Of a DNA stretch of 59,661 bases, positions 1-10,673 are shown in pieces. Made by a program: the position numbers and the translations under genes. Source of the stretch: Selaginella moellendorffii (Eukaryota; Streptophyta; Lycopodiopsida; Selaginellales; Selaginellaceae); the NCBI RefSeq assembly GCF_000143415.4, contig NW_003314417.1:153779-213439 (forward strand). The letters are read 5' to 3'. Every line of letters begins with the position of its first letter. Position 1 is the stretch's first letter. Below the pieces are notes generated by a model. That model was given only the letters and a program-made list of their open reading frames with translations. It was not told where the DNA came from and searched no databases.

Positions 1-543
1 GTTGAGGTTGATAGTTTGGAGATATTCATCTATAATTACTGTATTTTCTAGAGCTTTGATATTTTGGATGAGGAGTGGTCCTTCCTATCTTGATTTTGTC
101 TTTGCTGATTTTCTCTATGTTTCCTCTAAACCATAGAACTTGATCTCCAACCTTTTCTTTACTTTTCCTGAGTCATCTTTTTTTGTTATGGTTGGTTTTT
201 TTTCTACCTTGAATGGCTTCAAGAGTCTAATTTGCTTGTAATTGTTGTTCATACAGCTTTTTTAGCATTGTTAGTCTTCTCTTGACTGAATTTTCTTGAT
301 TGATCTCATAGTGTATTGCCATTTGTAATGAAAGAATGATGTACTTAAGTGGTGTCAAGATGTATCAATCTCCAAGATGGCATTTAACATGAGCTTTGGG
401 CATTCAGAGTTTACAGTTATGCCATTTAGTTTGACAAATGCACTAGCCATATTTACTTAGTTGATGACGGAGATATTTAGGCATTATCTTCACGAGTTTA
501 TAGAGAGTTTCTTGGACAATATTTTTGTTTTTAGCAAGAATAT
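1..543 (+). pseudogene. Left half of an old Ty3/gypsy copy (reverse transcriptase fragment)
   Basis: From about 400 to 543 the plus strand reads as a decayed Ty3/gypsy reverse transcriptase, including a VMPFSLTNALAIFT-like stretch (family form VMPFGLTNAPATF) and an FVFSKN-like end. The coding sense stops exactly where the LTR at 544 begins and resumes at 5680 (MEEQKVYLHKVLLLLRDNK-like). This copy was therefore the target of the element at 544-5679. Bases 1-400 show no convincing motif. Several in-frame stops make it non-functional. Confidence 0.6.
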
Positions 544-776
544 TGTTAGGCACCAGTTTTGACCATGTGGTCAATGTTGGTCAAAGGGAGGCTCAAGGGT
601 ATATTAAGGCATGTTAGGGTAAGGGACTTAAGCTACCCTAGAGCTCACAGTGGAGCGGCACCGCAATGGAGCTTTTGAGGTAGCTTGGGGGTGGTTGGGT
701 GGTGAGGAACCTCAAGAGGTGGCGTAGCATAGTCTAGGGCAATTAGATCTCTGTCTTTTTGTACCGGATCATAACA
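544..776 (+). repeat. 5' LTR of Gypsy-A
   Basis: This 233-bp repeat starts TGTTAGGCACC and ends GGATCATAACA, so it has the TG...CA termini of LTRs. It is repeated at about 5483-5679 on the plus strand and at 42310-42542 on the minus strand. It carries a 15-bp internal insertion (near 653-668, CGGCACCGCAATGGA) that the 5483 copy lacks. Confidence 0.85.
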
Positions 777-790
777 TTGGTATCAGAGGA
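777..790 (+). other. Primer-binding site of Gypsy-A
   Basis: TTGGTATCAGAGGA lies directly after the 5' LTR. TGGTATCAGAG is complementary to the 3' end of plant initiator methionine tRNA, the usual primer of plant Ty3/gypsy elements. Confidence 0.8.
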
Positions 791-800
791 GTTGGTTGCG

Positions 801-1769
801 ATGGCTGACCAAGCTGAACGCTGGAATCCTATTGTCGATGGTGGTGTCAACGATAGTGTTGATAGAGCTGCGGAGATTTGGACCATTCAAGATGTGGTTT
901 ATGAGCTGCGAGCCCTTAATCAAAATCAGTAAGAGATGCAAGACTAGATGCATGGCATGATGGATATCATGCGTGGGCGTGTTGAGGCACTCGAGGCTAG
1001 ATGTGGTAGCGCTCCAAGTAAGCCTTCTTTGGTAGATCAACTCAAGATTCCAACCTTTTCCGGTGATGGTGGTGTGAACAAATGTCTCGCTTGGCTAGCC
1101 AATGTGAAGAAGTTCTTGGCTGCTAGAAGAACTCCAGATGCAAAGGCTTTAGTGGCTATTCCAATAGTTTTGCATGATGCAGGTCTTTGATGGTGGAATT
1201 GGCTTGAGGAGTCTCGTGTTGTGGATAAAAAACCACCAATGTCTACCATGGATGAGTTTGAGGTTGCTTTCCATTTATGTTTTGCCCCTCATTACGACGT
1301 GGAGAATGCTTGTTCAGAACTTCAACATTTCCAGCAAGGAAAAATGATGCTCAGGGACTATATTGAGAAGCTTACTCGCTTGATTAGTCGTGTTCCAACG
1401 AAGGATCCATATCAAAACAAGTCCTACTTCATTGATGGCCTACATAGTGAGAGCATGCGGCAACACTTGCGTCATTCTCAGCCTACAAAGAGTTTGGAGG
1501 AGCTCTTTGATGCGGCTCGTCGACTTGACAATGACAAGCACAAGTCTCGCAAGCGTTCGCGGAGTCCTTCTGTCGAGAATCATTGTGATGATTGCCGTGG
1601 ACACAAGGATGGGAACAACCTTCACAAGTTGAAGTCGGTGGTGACTACTTCGGATGCAAAGGGGTTCAAGAAGCAAAAGTTCTTTGTAAAGAATTATAGA
1701 CAAAGTTGTCATCATTGTGGCGAACTTGGACACTACAAGGCTGATTGTCCACAGTTGAAGAACAAGTAG
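801..1769 (+). pseudogene. gag of Gypsy-A (decayed)
   Basis: One reading frame runs from the ATG at 801 to the TAG at 1767. It is broken by stops near 930, 945 and 1188, each explainable by a single C-to-T change. It contains the retrotransposon Gag core (PTFSGDGG, a WLANVKKF-like stretch, and LRDYIEKLTRLISRVP) and ends with a CCHC zinc knuckle (CHHCGELGHYKADC, 1708-1749) that would bind nucleic acid. The frame continues into pol, so the intact ancestor made a single Gag-Pol polyprotein. Confidence 0.8.
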
Positions 1770-3835
1770 CAGGACAAGAAGAATGGCTAATCTTCTACTC
1801 ACGGTAAGTTAGATACTAAAAAGTTGTAAACTTTGCAGTTTGAGGATGATGAAAAAAACCATTTCGGTCGGAGGAAGAGACTTTCAATCTTTGCTCATCA
1901 GCTTAATTGTGTGTGGAACAAGATGGAGCTCGAGGATACTTGTGAATTAACTTTAATGATAGAGGGCATGTTCCGTGGCAATTTAGTGCAGATTTTACTG
2001 GATAGTGGGAGTAATGACAACTTTGTTTCGGTAAAGTTTGTTGTGGAGCATGGCCTGGTCGCTTGAGGAGTTCTTCTATACATGGTGGAAGGTCCAGCTA
2101 CCTTTGCTCAGCATTTTGATGCTTGTGTCGAGGAGCTGGAAGTGTTGGTTGGCAAAACCACACTTGTGGAGACATTTTATCTTGTGGATATTCATTGTGT
2201 GGATCTCATTCTTGGGATACCATGGTTGGTGAAGGTGGATCCAGAGATAAAGTGGAGTATTAAGCATGTCTTGTTAGAGTATAGTCGCATTAAAGATGTG
2301 TGGTTTGGAGAGGGAGTTCAACCACCAGTTGTTATGCTCTCTGCTACATCTTTGAAGCAGGCTTGTTGTAATGGAAAAGCACTTTTGAGTTACTTGCTGT
2401 TTGTTTGTGACTTAGGGGACCAAGGCACATATGGGGGAGAAGCAGCAGTACGGGATGTACTTGACGAGTTTTCTGATGTTTTTCCATCTGAACTTCCTCA
2501 TGGGTTGCCTCCATTACAAGGTGTGGAGCATGGGATTACTTTAGAGCCAGGGATGTGGCCAATTTACCAACATCCATTTAAGTTAAGTTATGCAGAGGAG
2601 TAAGAAGTTTAATGACAAGTTAAGGAGTTACTTGAGTTTGGATTTATTCAGCCAAGTAAGTCTTTGTTTGCTGCTCCAATCTTGCTTGTGAAGAAGAAGG
2701 ACGGTTTAATGTGAATATGTATTGACTATCATGCCTTGAATAAGAAGACAGTGAAGGATAAGATGTCGATGCCACGTGTGGATGATATCCTAGACAAGCT
2801 TGGTGAAGCACAAGTGTTTACCAAAATTGATCTGAGGATTGGATATCATTAGATTGCAATGGATGATGCATTTATTTCCAAGACAACATTCAACGCAAGC
2901 TTCAAACATTTGAGTATTTTGAGTTTATAGTTATGCCGTTTGGTTTGACGAATGCACCAGCCACATTTACTCGGTTGATGATGAAGGTATTTAGGCATTA
3001 TCTTCATGAGCTTGTGGAGATTTTCTTGGAAGATTTTCTTGTTTTCAGCAAAAATATGGAGGAGTATAAGGTGCATTTGCACAATGTCCTTTTGTTACTC
3101 CGAGACAGCAAACTTTATGCGAAGAAGAGCAATTGTGAGTTTGCAAAGTCAAAGGTGGAATATCTAGGCTATATTGTGACATCTAAAGGTGCCAAGATGG
3201 ATCTAAGGAAGGTGGATGTGGTGGAAAATTGGCCTACACTGAATACAGTGGCTGAGTTGCACAGTTTTCTTGGTATGGCTAGTTACTATCGACGTTTTTA
3301 GCATAAGTTCGCAAAGGTGGCTATTCCTTTAACATGGTTGTTACGCAAGAATGTGCCATTTGAGTGGAAGAAGCCCCAAGAGGAGAGTTTTGTGGCATTG
3401 AAATGATTATTGAGCGAGACTCAAGTGCTTCGCATTGTTAATCTATCGAAACCTTATGAGGTGATATCCAATGCGAGTGGTTATGCACTGGGAGGAGTTC
3501 TCATGCAAAAGGGACAGCCTATTGCATATGAGAGTCAAACTTTGAATTCTGTGGAGCAACACTATTCCACATATGAGTAAGAGTTACTCTCTATTGTTCA
3601 TGTTTTGCGGACATGGCAGCACTATCTTTATAGTGCAGTGTTTGTGGTGTTGACAAATCACAAACCACTTGTGTATCTTTTCACATAGGAGTTGAACACT
3701 AGGCAAGCTCGTTGGATGGTCAAACTTATGGAGTTTGGGGAGTTTCCTATTAAGCATCATTTGGGAAAATCAAATGTGGTGGTAGATGCTTTATCTTGTG
3801 TTCGTCATGTGACGACATTACAAACATGATTTTGT
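1770..3835 (+). pseudogene. pol of Gypsy-A: protease, reverse transcriptase, RNase H (decayed)
   Basis: The aspartic protease motif survives as LLDSGSNDNF near 1994. The reverse transcriptase shows KKDG (2692-2703), CIDYHALNK with an in-frame stop before it (2713), and MPFGLTNAPATF (2933). The normally invariant YxDD box is degraded to an FLED-like sequence near 3030. The RNase H section has DASGYALGGVLM-like sequence (from about 3470), and a QWxH-like region ends in a LGKSNVVVDALS-like sequence near 3765-3798. A frameshift lies between about 2885 and 2932. Multiple stops make it non-functional. Confidence 0.8.
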
Positions 3836-4048
3836 CATCATTTAAGTAAAGTGGTTAGCGAGTTTGGGCAGTTAGTTGAGCGTGCTTAGGCTTAGGATGC
3901 TAAAGTGGCCTCTTTGTGAGACCAAATGGAAGCTCCTTTCTCATTGGTGGATGGGATTATCTACTACAATGGCCATTGTATATTTGCCACGGGTGGATGT
4001 ATTAATTACTTAAGTTTTATTCCACTATCATGATTGTCTAGAGGCCAA

Positions 4049-5208
4049 TGTAAGCCAGAAATTTTTCCTTTCTGATTTGCCAGTTTACCTCGTCTATCCG
4101 TCCAAACACTGTCTCGGCTTTTGCTAAGTTCCCTCGCTAAGGTTCCTGCCTATGGTACTAGCTCCTACTTGGTTCTTCTTGGTTTCAGCTACTCACTGCA
4201 CGAGCAATGGAGTGTTAGCCATCCATCCACAGATTCCCAAATCTCTCCCAATCCCCCTCCCCGGGTTAGACTGGACTTAAGGTTCGGCTACACTCCCCAC
4301 AAGCACAAGCAGCCAAGCACACTAAGCTTCCAGGTTCCTAACATCCCTTGGTACCACAAGACTTGATCATGGGACCCTCTAAATCCCAAGTCTTGGGTGC
4401 AACACTTGTTTCGGGACGCCAGGGCAAAACACCGTGGCCTAACGGCCTGGTATGGGTACCTCTACCCCCCCACTTCCATCCCAAAGGGAAGGTCCAAGCC
4501 CTTAGGAAGGGCAAGGACCAATGAGCTGCATGGTACTCAAGTGGGGCACCACTCCACATGAGTCGGGAGCACCGCAATCGGTTTCCCTTTCGGGAGTGGG
4601 AACTACTCTTGAGCACTTCCTTGGATGGCCCTTCCGGCACCAACCACGTCCATGCTCACTTCCATAAAGCCCCTCAGTCCTAGTCCCAACCTCAAGTCAA
4701 TTTGGAAGCCCCACGGGAGAGTTCCTTCAAAATTGTTTCCGGGGCCCCCCTTTCCCTTTTTTAGGTTTGGAAACCCCGGGAGGGCCCCCCCCCCCCCCCC
4801 CCCCCCCCGGGAGATGCACGCTTTGGGCTTTCACCCCTTGACCCGTATTAGTATTCGGACTCAGTCTCTGGCTCGATCTCGGACTTGATCTTGGATCCAA
4901 CTTCGGATTCGGTCTCGGACTCGATCTCAGACTCGATCTCGGACCCAATCTTGGACCCGACCTCGGACTTGGTATCGAACCCAATTTCGGATCTCGGACT
5001 CCATCTCAAACTCGGTCTCGAACTCGGTCTCAAACTCGGTCTCCGAGTCGGCCTCGGACTCGATTTCGGACTCTATCTCGAACTCGGTCTCCAAGTCGGT
5101 CTTGGACTCGATCTCAGACTCGGTCCCATCCGATGAACTCTTTATCATTTTGGTCATGCTTTCGGGGATCCTTTAGCTTACGACACCTCGGGGAGTTGGT
5201 TCCTTACA
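4049..5208 (-). repeat. Solo LTR of the Gypsy-1 family, inserted in Gypsy-A integrase
   Basis: On the plus strand it begins TGTAAGCCAGAAATTTTTCC and ends GGTTCCTTACA, the reverse complement of the Gypsy-1 LTR layout. It is flanked by GCCAA (4044-4048) and GCCGA (5209-5213), a 5-bp duplication with one change. The interrupted sequence resumes as integrase zinc-finger coding on both sides. It includes about 20 consecutive C residues near 4789-4808 and a (CTCGGACTCGAT)n-like minisatellite at 4850-5130. Reading frames inside it are repeat artefacts. Confidence 0.85.
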
Positions 5209-5482
5209 GCCGATCATTTTGGGGGGAAGAAGACGTATGAGTTGATTAAGCACAATTTTTATTAAAGGAATATGAAGGCTGATATCCTCAAATATTGTAA
5301 ATCATGTAAGCTTTGTCAGTGGGTTAAAGTGCCACGAGAGAAGCCAGAGGGACTTTTGCAACCTTTACTTATTCCTTAGAACCGTTGGTGTAGTATCTTT
5401 ATAGACTTCATCACTTATTTGCCATGAATATAGAGGCAAAAAGAGCAAGTATGGGTCATAGTGGATCGGTTAACAAAGTATG
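5209..5482 (+). pseudogene. Integrase fragment of Gypsy-A
   Basis: It continues the integrase zinc-binding region interrupted by the solo LTR (HFGGKKTYELI-like, then CKLCQ near 5310). It runs to an IVDRLTKYVW-like stretch at about 5460-5485, which fuses directly to the truncated 3' LTR. The catalytic core after this point is missing. Confidence 0.65.
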
Positions 5483-5679
5483 TGTGGGGTCAACGTTGGT
5501 CAAAGGGAGGCTCAAGGGTATATTAAGGCATGTTAGGGTAAGGGACTTAACCTACCCTAGGGCTCACAGTGGAGCTTTTGAGGTAGCTTGGGGGTGGTTG
5601 GGTGGTGAGGAACCTTAAGAGGTGGCGTAGCATAGTCAAGGGTGGCTAGATCTTTGTCTTTTTGCACTGGATCATAACA
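5483..5679 (+). repeat. 3' LTR of Gypsy-A (5'-truncated)
   Basis: It matches the 5' LTR from about its 23rd base to the end (GGATCATAACA). The first ~22 bp have been lost, with integrase sequence joined on. AATAT follows immediately and matches the duplication before 544. Confidence 0.8.
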
Positions 5680-6730
5680 AATATGGAGGAGCAAAAGGTG
5701 TATTTGCACAAGGTTCTTTTGTTACTACGTGACAATAAACTTTATGAAAAGAAGAACAAATATGAGGTTGAAAAGTCAGAGGTGGAGTATCTAGGCTATA
5801 TTGTGATATTTAAGGGTGTTAAGATGGAGAGTTGAATATTAAGCGAGCTCATTAGATGATTTTATAGAGTTTGAGGAGTTTTCTATTGAGCATCATCTAG
5901 GAAAATCAAATGTGGTGGCAGATGCTTTATCTCGTGTTTGTCATGTGACGGTGTTATAAACATGGTTTTGTCATTATTTAAGTAAAGTGGTCAGTGAGTT
6001 TGGGTAGTTGGTTGAGTGTGCTTAGATTGAGGATGTTGAGATGGTCTCTTTACAAGCCCAGATGGAAATACCAGTTTTATTAGTGGATGGGATTTTTTAC
6101 TACAATGGTTGTGTATATTTTCCATGGATGGATGTGTTAATTACTCAAGTTTTATTCCACTATCATGATCGTCCAAAGGCTGGTCATTTTGGAGGGAAGA
6201 AGATGTATGAGTTGATTATGTGTAATTTTTATTGTAAAGGCTAATATCCTCCAGTATTGTAAATCATGAGAGCTCTGTTAGTGAGTAAAGGTGCCATGGG
6301 AGAAATTGAAGGGACTTTTGCAACCTTTTCTTATTCCAAAGAGCTATTGGTGTAATATGTTTATGGACTTCATCACTTATTTACTATGAACATAAAGGCA
6401 AAAGGAGAAAGTATAGATCATAATGGATCATTTGACGAAGTATGTGTAGTTGTTGGCTCTTTGGAAGACTGTCATTACCTTAGACTTGGCTGTAGTGTAT
6501 TTGGAGAAGGTTTTTCCTAATTTTGGTCTACTGAAGGACATCATTAGTGATTGAGATTTAAAATTCACTAATGGATTTTGGAAAAGATTTGCAAAGGCTA
6601 TACAAGTGACTTTGAAACTCTCAAGTGAAAATCATCCTCAGAGAGATGGGCAAATTGAGCATCTGAATTAGGTGGTGGAGGATATGTTATGCTGTAACAT
6701 TGTCAGAGGTAGGGACAATGAGATTTATAT
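5680..6730 (+). pseudogene. Right half of the older gypsy copy (RT, RNase H tail, integrase)
   Basis: Reverse transcriptase coding resumes at 5685 with MEEQKVYLHKVLLLLRD-like sequence and reaches VEYLGYIV near 5800. It then jumps, through an internal deletion near 5830, to the end of RNase H (HHLGKSNVVADALSRVCH-like, 5889-5945). Integrase follows with FHYHDRPKAGHFGGKKMYEL (near 6155-6215), a CK.C-like remnant and a VDRLTKYV-like stretch near 6425. Stops and frameshifts are frequent, and no functional protein is possible. Confidence 0.7.
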
Positions 6731-7803
6731 CTTCTATTAGTGCAATTTTTCTACAATAATAGCCAACAAAGTGGAATTATATTATAGCTTTGCATATGAG
6801 GAGGTTGTGTACTATTTGAGTCCATCTCGTGGTCTTCATTTTAGTTTTAACTAAGTGTTGATCATGCATAGTAAGTCTCTTCAAAGTATACTCCTATATC
6901 TTGTACCTAGGGCATTATGTTCATGTTGGACAAGTATATAACTTGATGTTGTGAGTTTAGTGTTTAAGTTTTACAAAAGGCAAGATAAAAAGTGATTGTT
7001 AATTGCTTTGTGACTAGTGATTATTTGTAGACTTCAGCAAGGACTTTTGACACTTACTTCGCTCGACGGAAATTTATTAGTGATAGATTTGCTTTACTGG
7101 ATGGTGTTGCAAAGGATCATATAGTTAAACTTACATGGTTTTTCCATTTTTGCATATTGATTCTATTTCTATTGATATCATTTTGTTGTATTTAGTCCAT
7201 GGTGTTAGATTTCATTAAGTCTTGGATGTGGCGAATCACTCCTTGATTATGTGTTATTTGTAGCTCAATATTTTTGAGGGATTAATCTCCAATACTAAGT
7301 ACGGTATCTTTAACTTTGATTAGCTTGGTTGCTAGAAAGCTTTAAGTGATAATTCGCTCTTGCTTTCTTCTAGCTTTGTTTTAGTGTTGATGGCATTGAA
7401 GTGATGCTTTGTCATTGATATTGTAGATGTTAAGTTTAAAGTGAAATGAGATATCTTTATGTAGGATTGATATTGAGTTTCATTAGTCTCAATATAAATA
7501 CTATTGATGATTTGGCTGTAGTTCTGTATTATTGACATTCATGCATTTACTAATTAGCAACTATATTGGCATTCAAACGACCTAATTGGCAAGTTTGAGT
7601 TAATTGTGTTGTAAACAACATTGTTTAGTAAGGGTTGAGGTTTGGCTTTTCCTTAAAAAGTGATTTAATTATGGACTATTGTAACTTTATAAGAGAAACA
7701 ATTAGTAATTGACATAGAAGATTTGGTTCCTTGTTAGAGTTGAGTTAGGATATACCAATTATTAATGATTTCTCTATTGTTTGTTATGAAGTCAGTTACG
7801 TCC
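6731..7803. other. AT-rich stretch without recognisable gene
   Basis: It probably contains the decayed end of the old gypsy copy up to about 6900. Beyond that I see no motif, RNA gene or repeat that I can name. Open frames here are short and AT-driven. Confidence 0.4.
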
Positions 7804-8661
7804 TGTAAGGAACCAACTCCCTAAGGTGTCATAAGCTAAAGGATCCCCGAAAGCATGACCAAAATGACAAAGAGTTTATCGGATGGGACCGAGTCTGAGA
7901 TCAAATCCAAGACCGACTCTGAGACCGAGTTCGAGATAGAGTCCAAGATCGAGTCCGAGGCCGACTCGGAGACCAAGTTCGAGACCGAGTTTGAGACAGA
8001 GTCCGAGATCTGAGATCGGGTCCGAGACCGAGTTCGAGACCAAGTTTGAGACAGAGTTCGAGATCCGAGATTGTGTCCGAGATCGAGTCCAAAGTCGGGT
8101 CCGAGATCGAGTTTGAGATCGAGTCTGAGACCGAGTCTGAGCACTAATATGGGGTGAAAGCCCAAAGCGTGCATCTCCCGGGGGGGGGCTGCAGGTGGTT
8201 CCAAAAGTATAGTAGGTCCAGGAACCAATCTTGAAGGAACTCTCTAGTGATGCTTCCAAACTGACTTGAGGTTGAGACTAGGACCAAGGGGCCTTGGGTG
8301 GGAGTGAGCATGGACTCGGATGGTGCCGGAGGGGCCACCCAAGGAAGTGCTCAAGAGCAGCTCCCACTCCCACAAGGGAAACCGACTGCGGTACTCCCAG
8401 CTCATGTGGAGTGGTGCCCCACTTGAGTACCATGTGGCTCATTGGTCTTTGCCCTTCCTAGGGGCTTGGGCCTTCCCTTTGGGATGGAAGTGGGGGGGTA
8501 GAAGTACCCATACTGGGTCTTTAGGCCACAGTGTTTCGCCCTGGCATCCCGAAACAAATGTTGCACCCAAGGCTTGGGATTTAGAGGGTCCCATGATCAA
8601 ATTTTGTTGTAGGAACCTAGAGGCTTGGTGTGCTTGACTGCTTATACCTGCAGGGAGTGCT
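7804..8661 (+). repeat. Truncated LTR of the Gypsy-1 family
   Basis: It starts TGTAAGGAACCAACTCCC as the Gypsy-1 LTR does, runs through the minisatellite (7890-8140) and the conserved GTGAAAGCCCAAAGCGTGC module (about 8151), and is collinear until about 8661. There it diverges inside the GGGAGTG sequence, with the last ~260 bp of a full LTR missing. Confidence 0.8.
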
Positions 8662-9034
8662 TTTTGCATTACCACATGTTCTTTGTGGATTGCTCTGGAT
8701 TGGTCTCTTGGGTTTGAGACATCAAAAGCATGTTGTTGGTTTTTGCTTAAAAAACTTAAGTCCTTTACTATGGTTTACTATGATCTATTTAGATTGGCTA
8801 GTGCGATAGTTGGCATGGATATTATGTTTGTTAGTCTTTACAACACTTATTCTGTTTTATTAATTATCACTATAGCTGGTTCTAATAGATTGGTATTTTA
8901 CATAAGTTGTTTAGCATACTATTTGCAATCTGTAATAGTTAAATTTTCTTGATGATACACTAGCTATTGAATTTTTTTGGATGGTGAATCTTATATTTTT
9001 CAATTATGATGATCTTGATGGTTACTTTACTTTA
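8662..9034. other. No recognisable gene
   Basis: AT-rich sequence containing one hydrophobic 89-codon open frame (8683-8952) with no family I recognise. I treat it as chance. Confidence 0.4.
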
Positions 9035-9466
9035 ATAGACACAAATACCTAAGCCCCAAAGTGGAGCCGAAAGGGCACCACGTGGTGGTGGCCGAAGTGA
9101 AAGCCAAACGAGTGTAACATTTTGGATTAAAAGCTCTGACTTGAAAGATTGAGAGCAGAAGTGGAACTCCTAACAAAGTACTCGAGGAACAAGCACAAAA
9201 CAAGTAATAAGTGAGTCTCTAAAAAAGGGACAGAAAAGGACCAATACATAACACATCGAAGAGTCCGAGATGGACCCAAGATGGAGTCTAAGATGGACCC
9301 AAGATGGAGTTTGAGATGGAGTTTGAGATGGACCCGAGATGGAGTCTGAGATGGCCCTGAGATGGAATCCGAGATGGACCCAAAATGAAGTCCTAGATGG
9401 AGTCCGAGATGGACCTGAGATGGAGTTCGAGATGGAGTCTAAGATGGCGTCCAAGATGGACTCGAG
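9035..9466 (+). repeat. Left part of Gypsy-2 5' LTR, split by Gypsy-1
   Basis: The sequence from GACACAAATACCTAAGCCCC onward matches the start of the LTR at 58806, and it runs into a (GAGATGGAGTCC)n minisatellite at 9257-9466. Gypsy-1 inserted in this array with a TCGAG duplication. The array resumes at 16999 and continues to the LTR end at about 17848. The exact left end is uncertain. Confidence 0.65.
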
Positions 9467-10614
9467 TGTAAGGAACCAACTCGCCGAGGTGTCGTAGGCT
9501 AAGGGAACCCCGAAAGCATGACCAAAATGACAAAGAGTTCATCGGATGGGACCAAGTCAAAGATCGAGTCCAAGACCGACTCTAGGACCGAGTTCGAGAT
9601 CGAGTCCGGAATCGAGTCCGAGACCGACTCGGGGACCGAGTTCGAGTCCGAGTTCGAGACCGAGTTCGAGACGGAGTCCGAGATCCGAAATCGGGTCCGA
9701 GACCGAGTCCGAAGTCGAGTCCGAGGTCGGGCCCGAGATCGGGTCCGAGATCGAGTCCGCGATCGAGTCCGAGACCGAATCCGAAGTCGGATCCGAAATC
9801 GGATCCGAGATCGAGCCAGAGATTAAGTCCAAATACTAATACGGGTCAAGGGGTGAAAGCCCAAAGCGTGCGTCCCCCAGGGGGGGGGGGCTGCAGGGGG
9901 TTCCAAAAGTATAGTAGGGATAGTGAGGTCCAGGAACCAGTTTTGAAGGGACTCTCCAGTTGGGCTTCCAAACCGACTTGAGGTTGGGACTGGGACTAAG
10001 GGGCCTTGGGTGGGAGTGAGCATGGACTTGGCTGGTGCCGGAGGGGCCATCCAAGGAAGTGCTCAAGAGCAGCTCCCACTCCCGAAAGGGAAACCGATTG
10101 CGGTGCTCCCGGCTCATGTGGAGTGGTGCCCCACTTGAGTACCATGCGGCTCATTGGTCCTCGCCCTTCCAAGGGGCTTGGGCCTTCCTTCGGGATGGAA
10201 GTGGGGGGCGAGAGGTACCCATACCGGGCCGTTAGGCCACGGTGTTTCGCCCCGGCGTCCCGAAGCAAGTGTTGCACTCAAGACTTGGGATTTAGAGGGT
10301 CCCATGATCAAGTCTTGTGGTACCAAGGGATGTTAGGAACCTGGAAGCTTGGTGTGCTTGGCTGCTTGTGCTTGCGGGGAGTGTAGCCGAACCTTAAGTC
10401 CAGTCTAACCCGGGGAGGGGGATTGGGAGTGATTTGGGAATCCATGGAAGGATGGCTAACACTCCGTTGCTCGTGCAGTGAGTAGCTGAAACCAAGTAGG
10501 AGCTGGTACCATAGGCGAGAACCTTGGCAAGGGAACTTAGCAAAAGCCAAGGCAGTGTTGGACGGATAGACGAGGTAAGCTGGCAAATTGGAAAGGAAAA
10601 AATTGTGGCTTACA
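9467..10614 (+). repeat. 5' LTR of Gypsy-1
   Basis: 1148 bp with TG...CA ends. Internal order: a ~12-bp-period minisatellite built on GAGTCCGAGATCGAGTCCGA (about 9550-9830), then the module GGGGTGAAAGCCCAAAGCGT (from about 9850), a run of G, and CCAAAAGTATAGTAGGGA about 50 bp on. This last module recurs in other LTR families of the window and may hold the promoter, with TATAGTA as a possible TATA element. Confidence 0.93.
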
Positions 10615-10617
10615 ATT

Positions 10618-10630
10618 TGGTATCGGAGCC
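10618..10630 (+). other. Primer-binding site of Gypsy-1
   Basis: TGGTATCGGAGCC starts three bases after the LTR. It matches the complement of initiator methionine tRNA except for one G where A is usual. The same variant is present in the minus-strand copy (40467-40479), so it is a family trait. Confidence 0.8.
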
Positions 10631-10673
10631 TTTTCCTCAGTTCTAGCGAAGGATAGAGGCGGATTGCTGGGAG

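Larger units (their letters stand above)
544..5679 (+). mobile_element. Decayed Ty3/gypsy retrotransposon (Gypsy-A) nested in an older relative
   Basis: It is bounded by two related short LTRs (544-776 and about 5483-5679) and flanked by the 5-bp duplication AATAT (539-543 and 5680-5684). A primer-binding site follows the 5' LTR, then gag, protease, reverse transcriptase, RNase H and integrase remnants in the usual order. The left and right flanks are the two halves of one reverse transcriptase, which confirms the insertion. Gag-pol has many stop codons and at least one frameshift. A 1.16-kb solo LTR of Gypsy-1 interrupts the integrase region. Confidence 0.85.

Noticed and set aside
4848-5157. 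Long Glu/Ser- or Arg/Ser-rich open frames on both strands (also 7836-8259, 9518-9839, 15902-16223, 22657-22977, 58900-59532)
   Set aside because: They are six-frame artefacts of the LTR minisatellite, whose short period lacks stop codons; overlapping frames on both strands are equally open.
9257-9466. Regularly spaced short repeats that could suggest a CRISPR-like array
   Set aside because: The units are contiguous tandem repeats without spacers, in a eukaryotic LTR.
10006-10386. 126-codon plus-strand frame in the Gypsy-1 LTR (also 16390-16770)
   Set aside because: It lies wholly inside the LTR, and is duplicated only because the LTR is; no domain resemblance.
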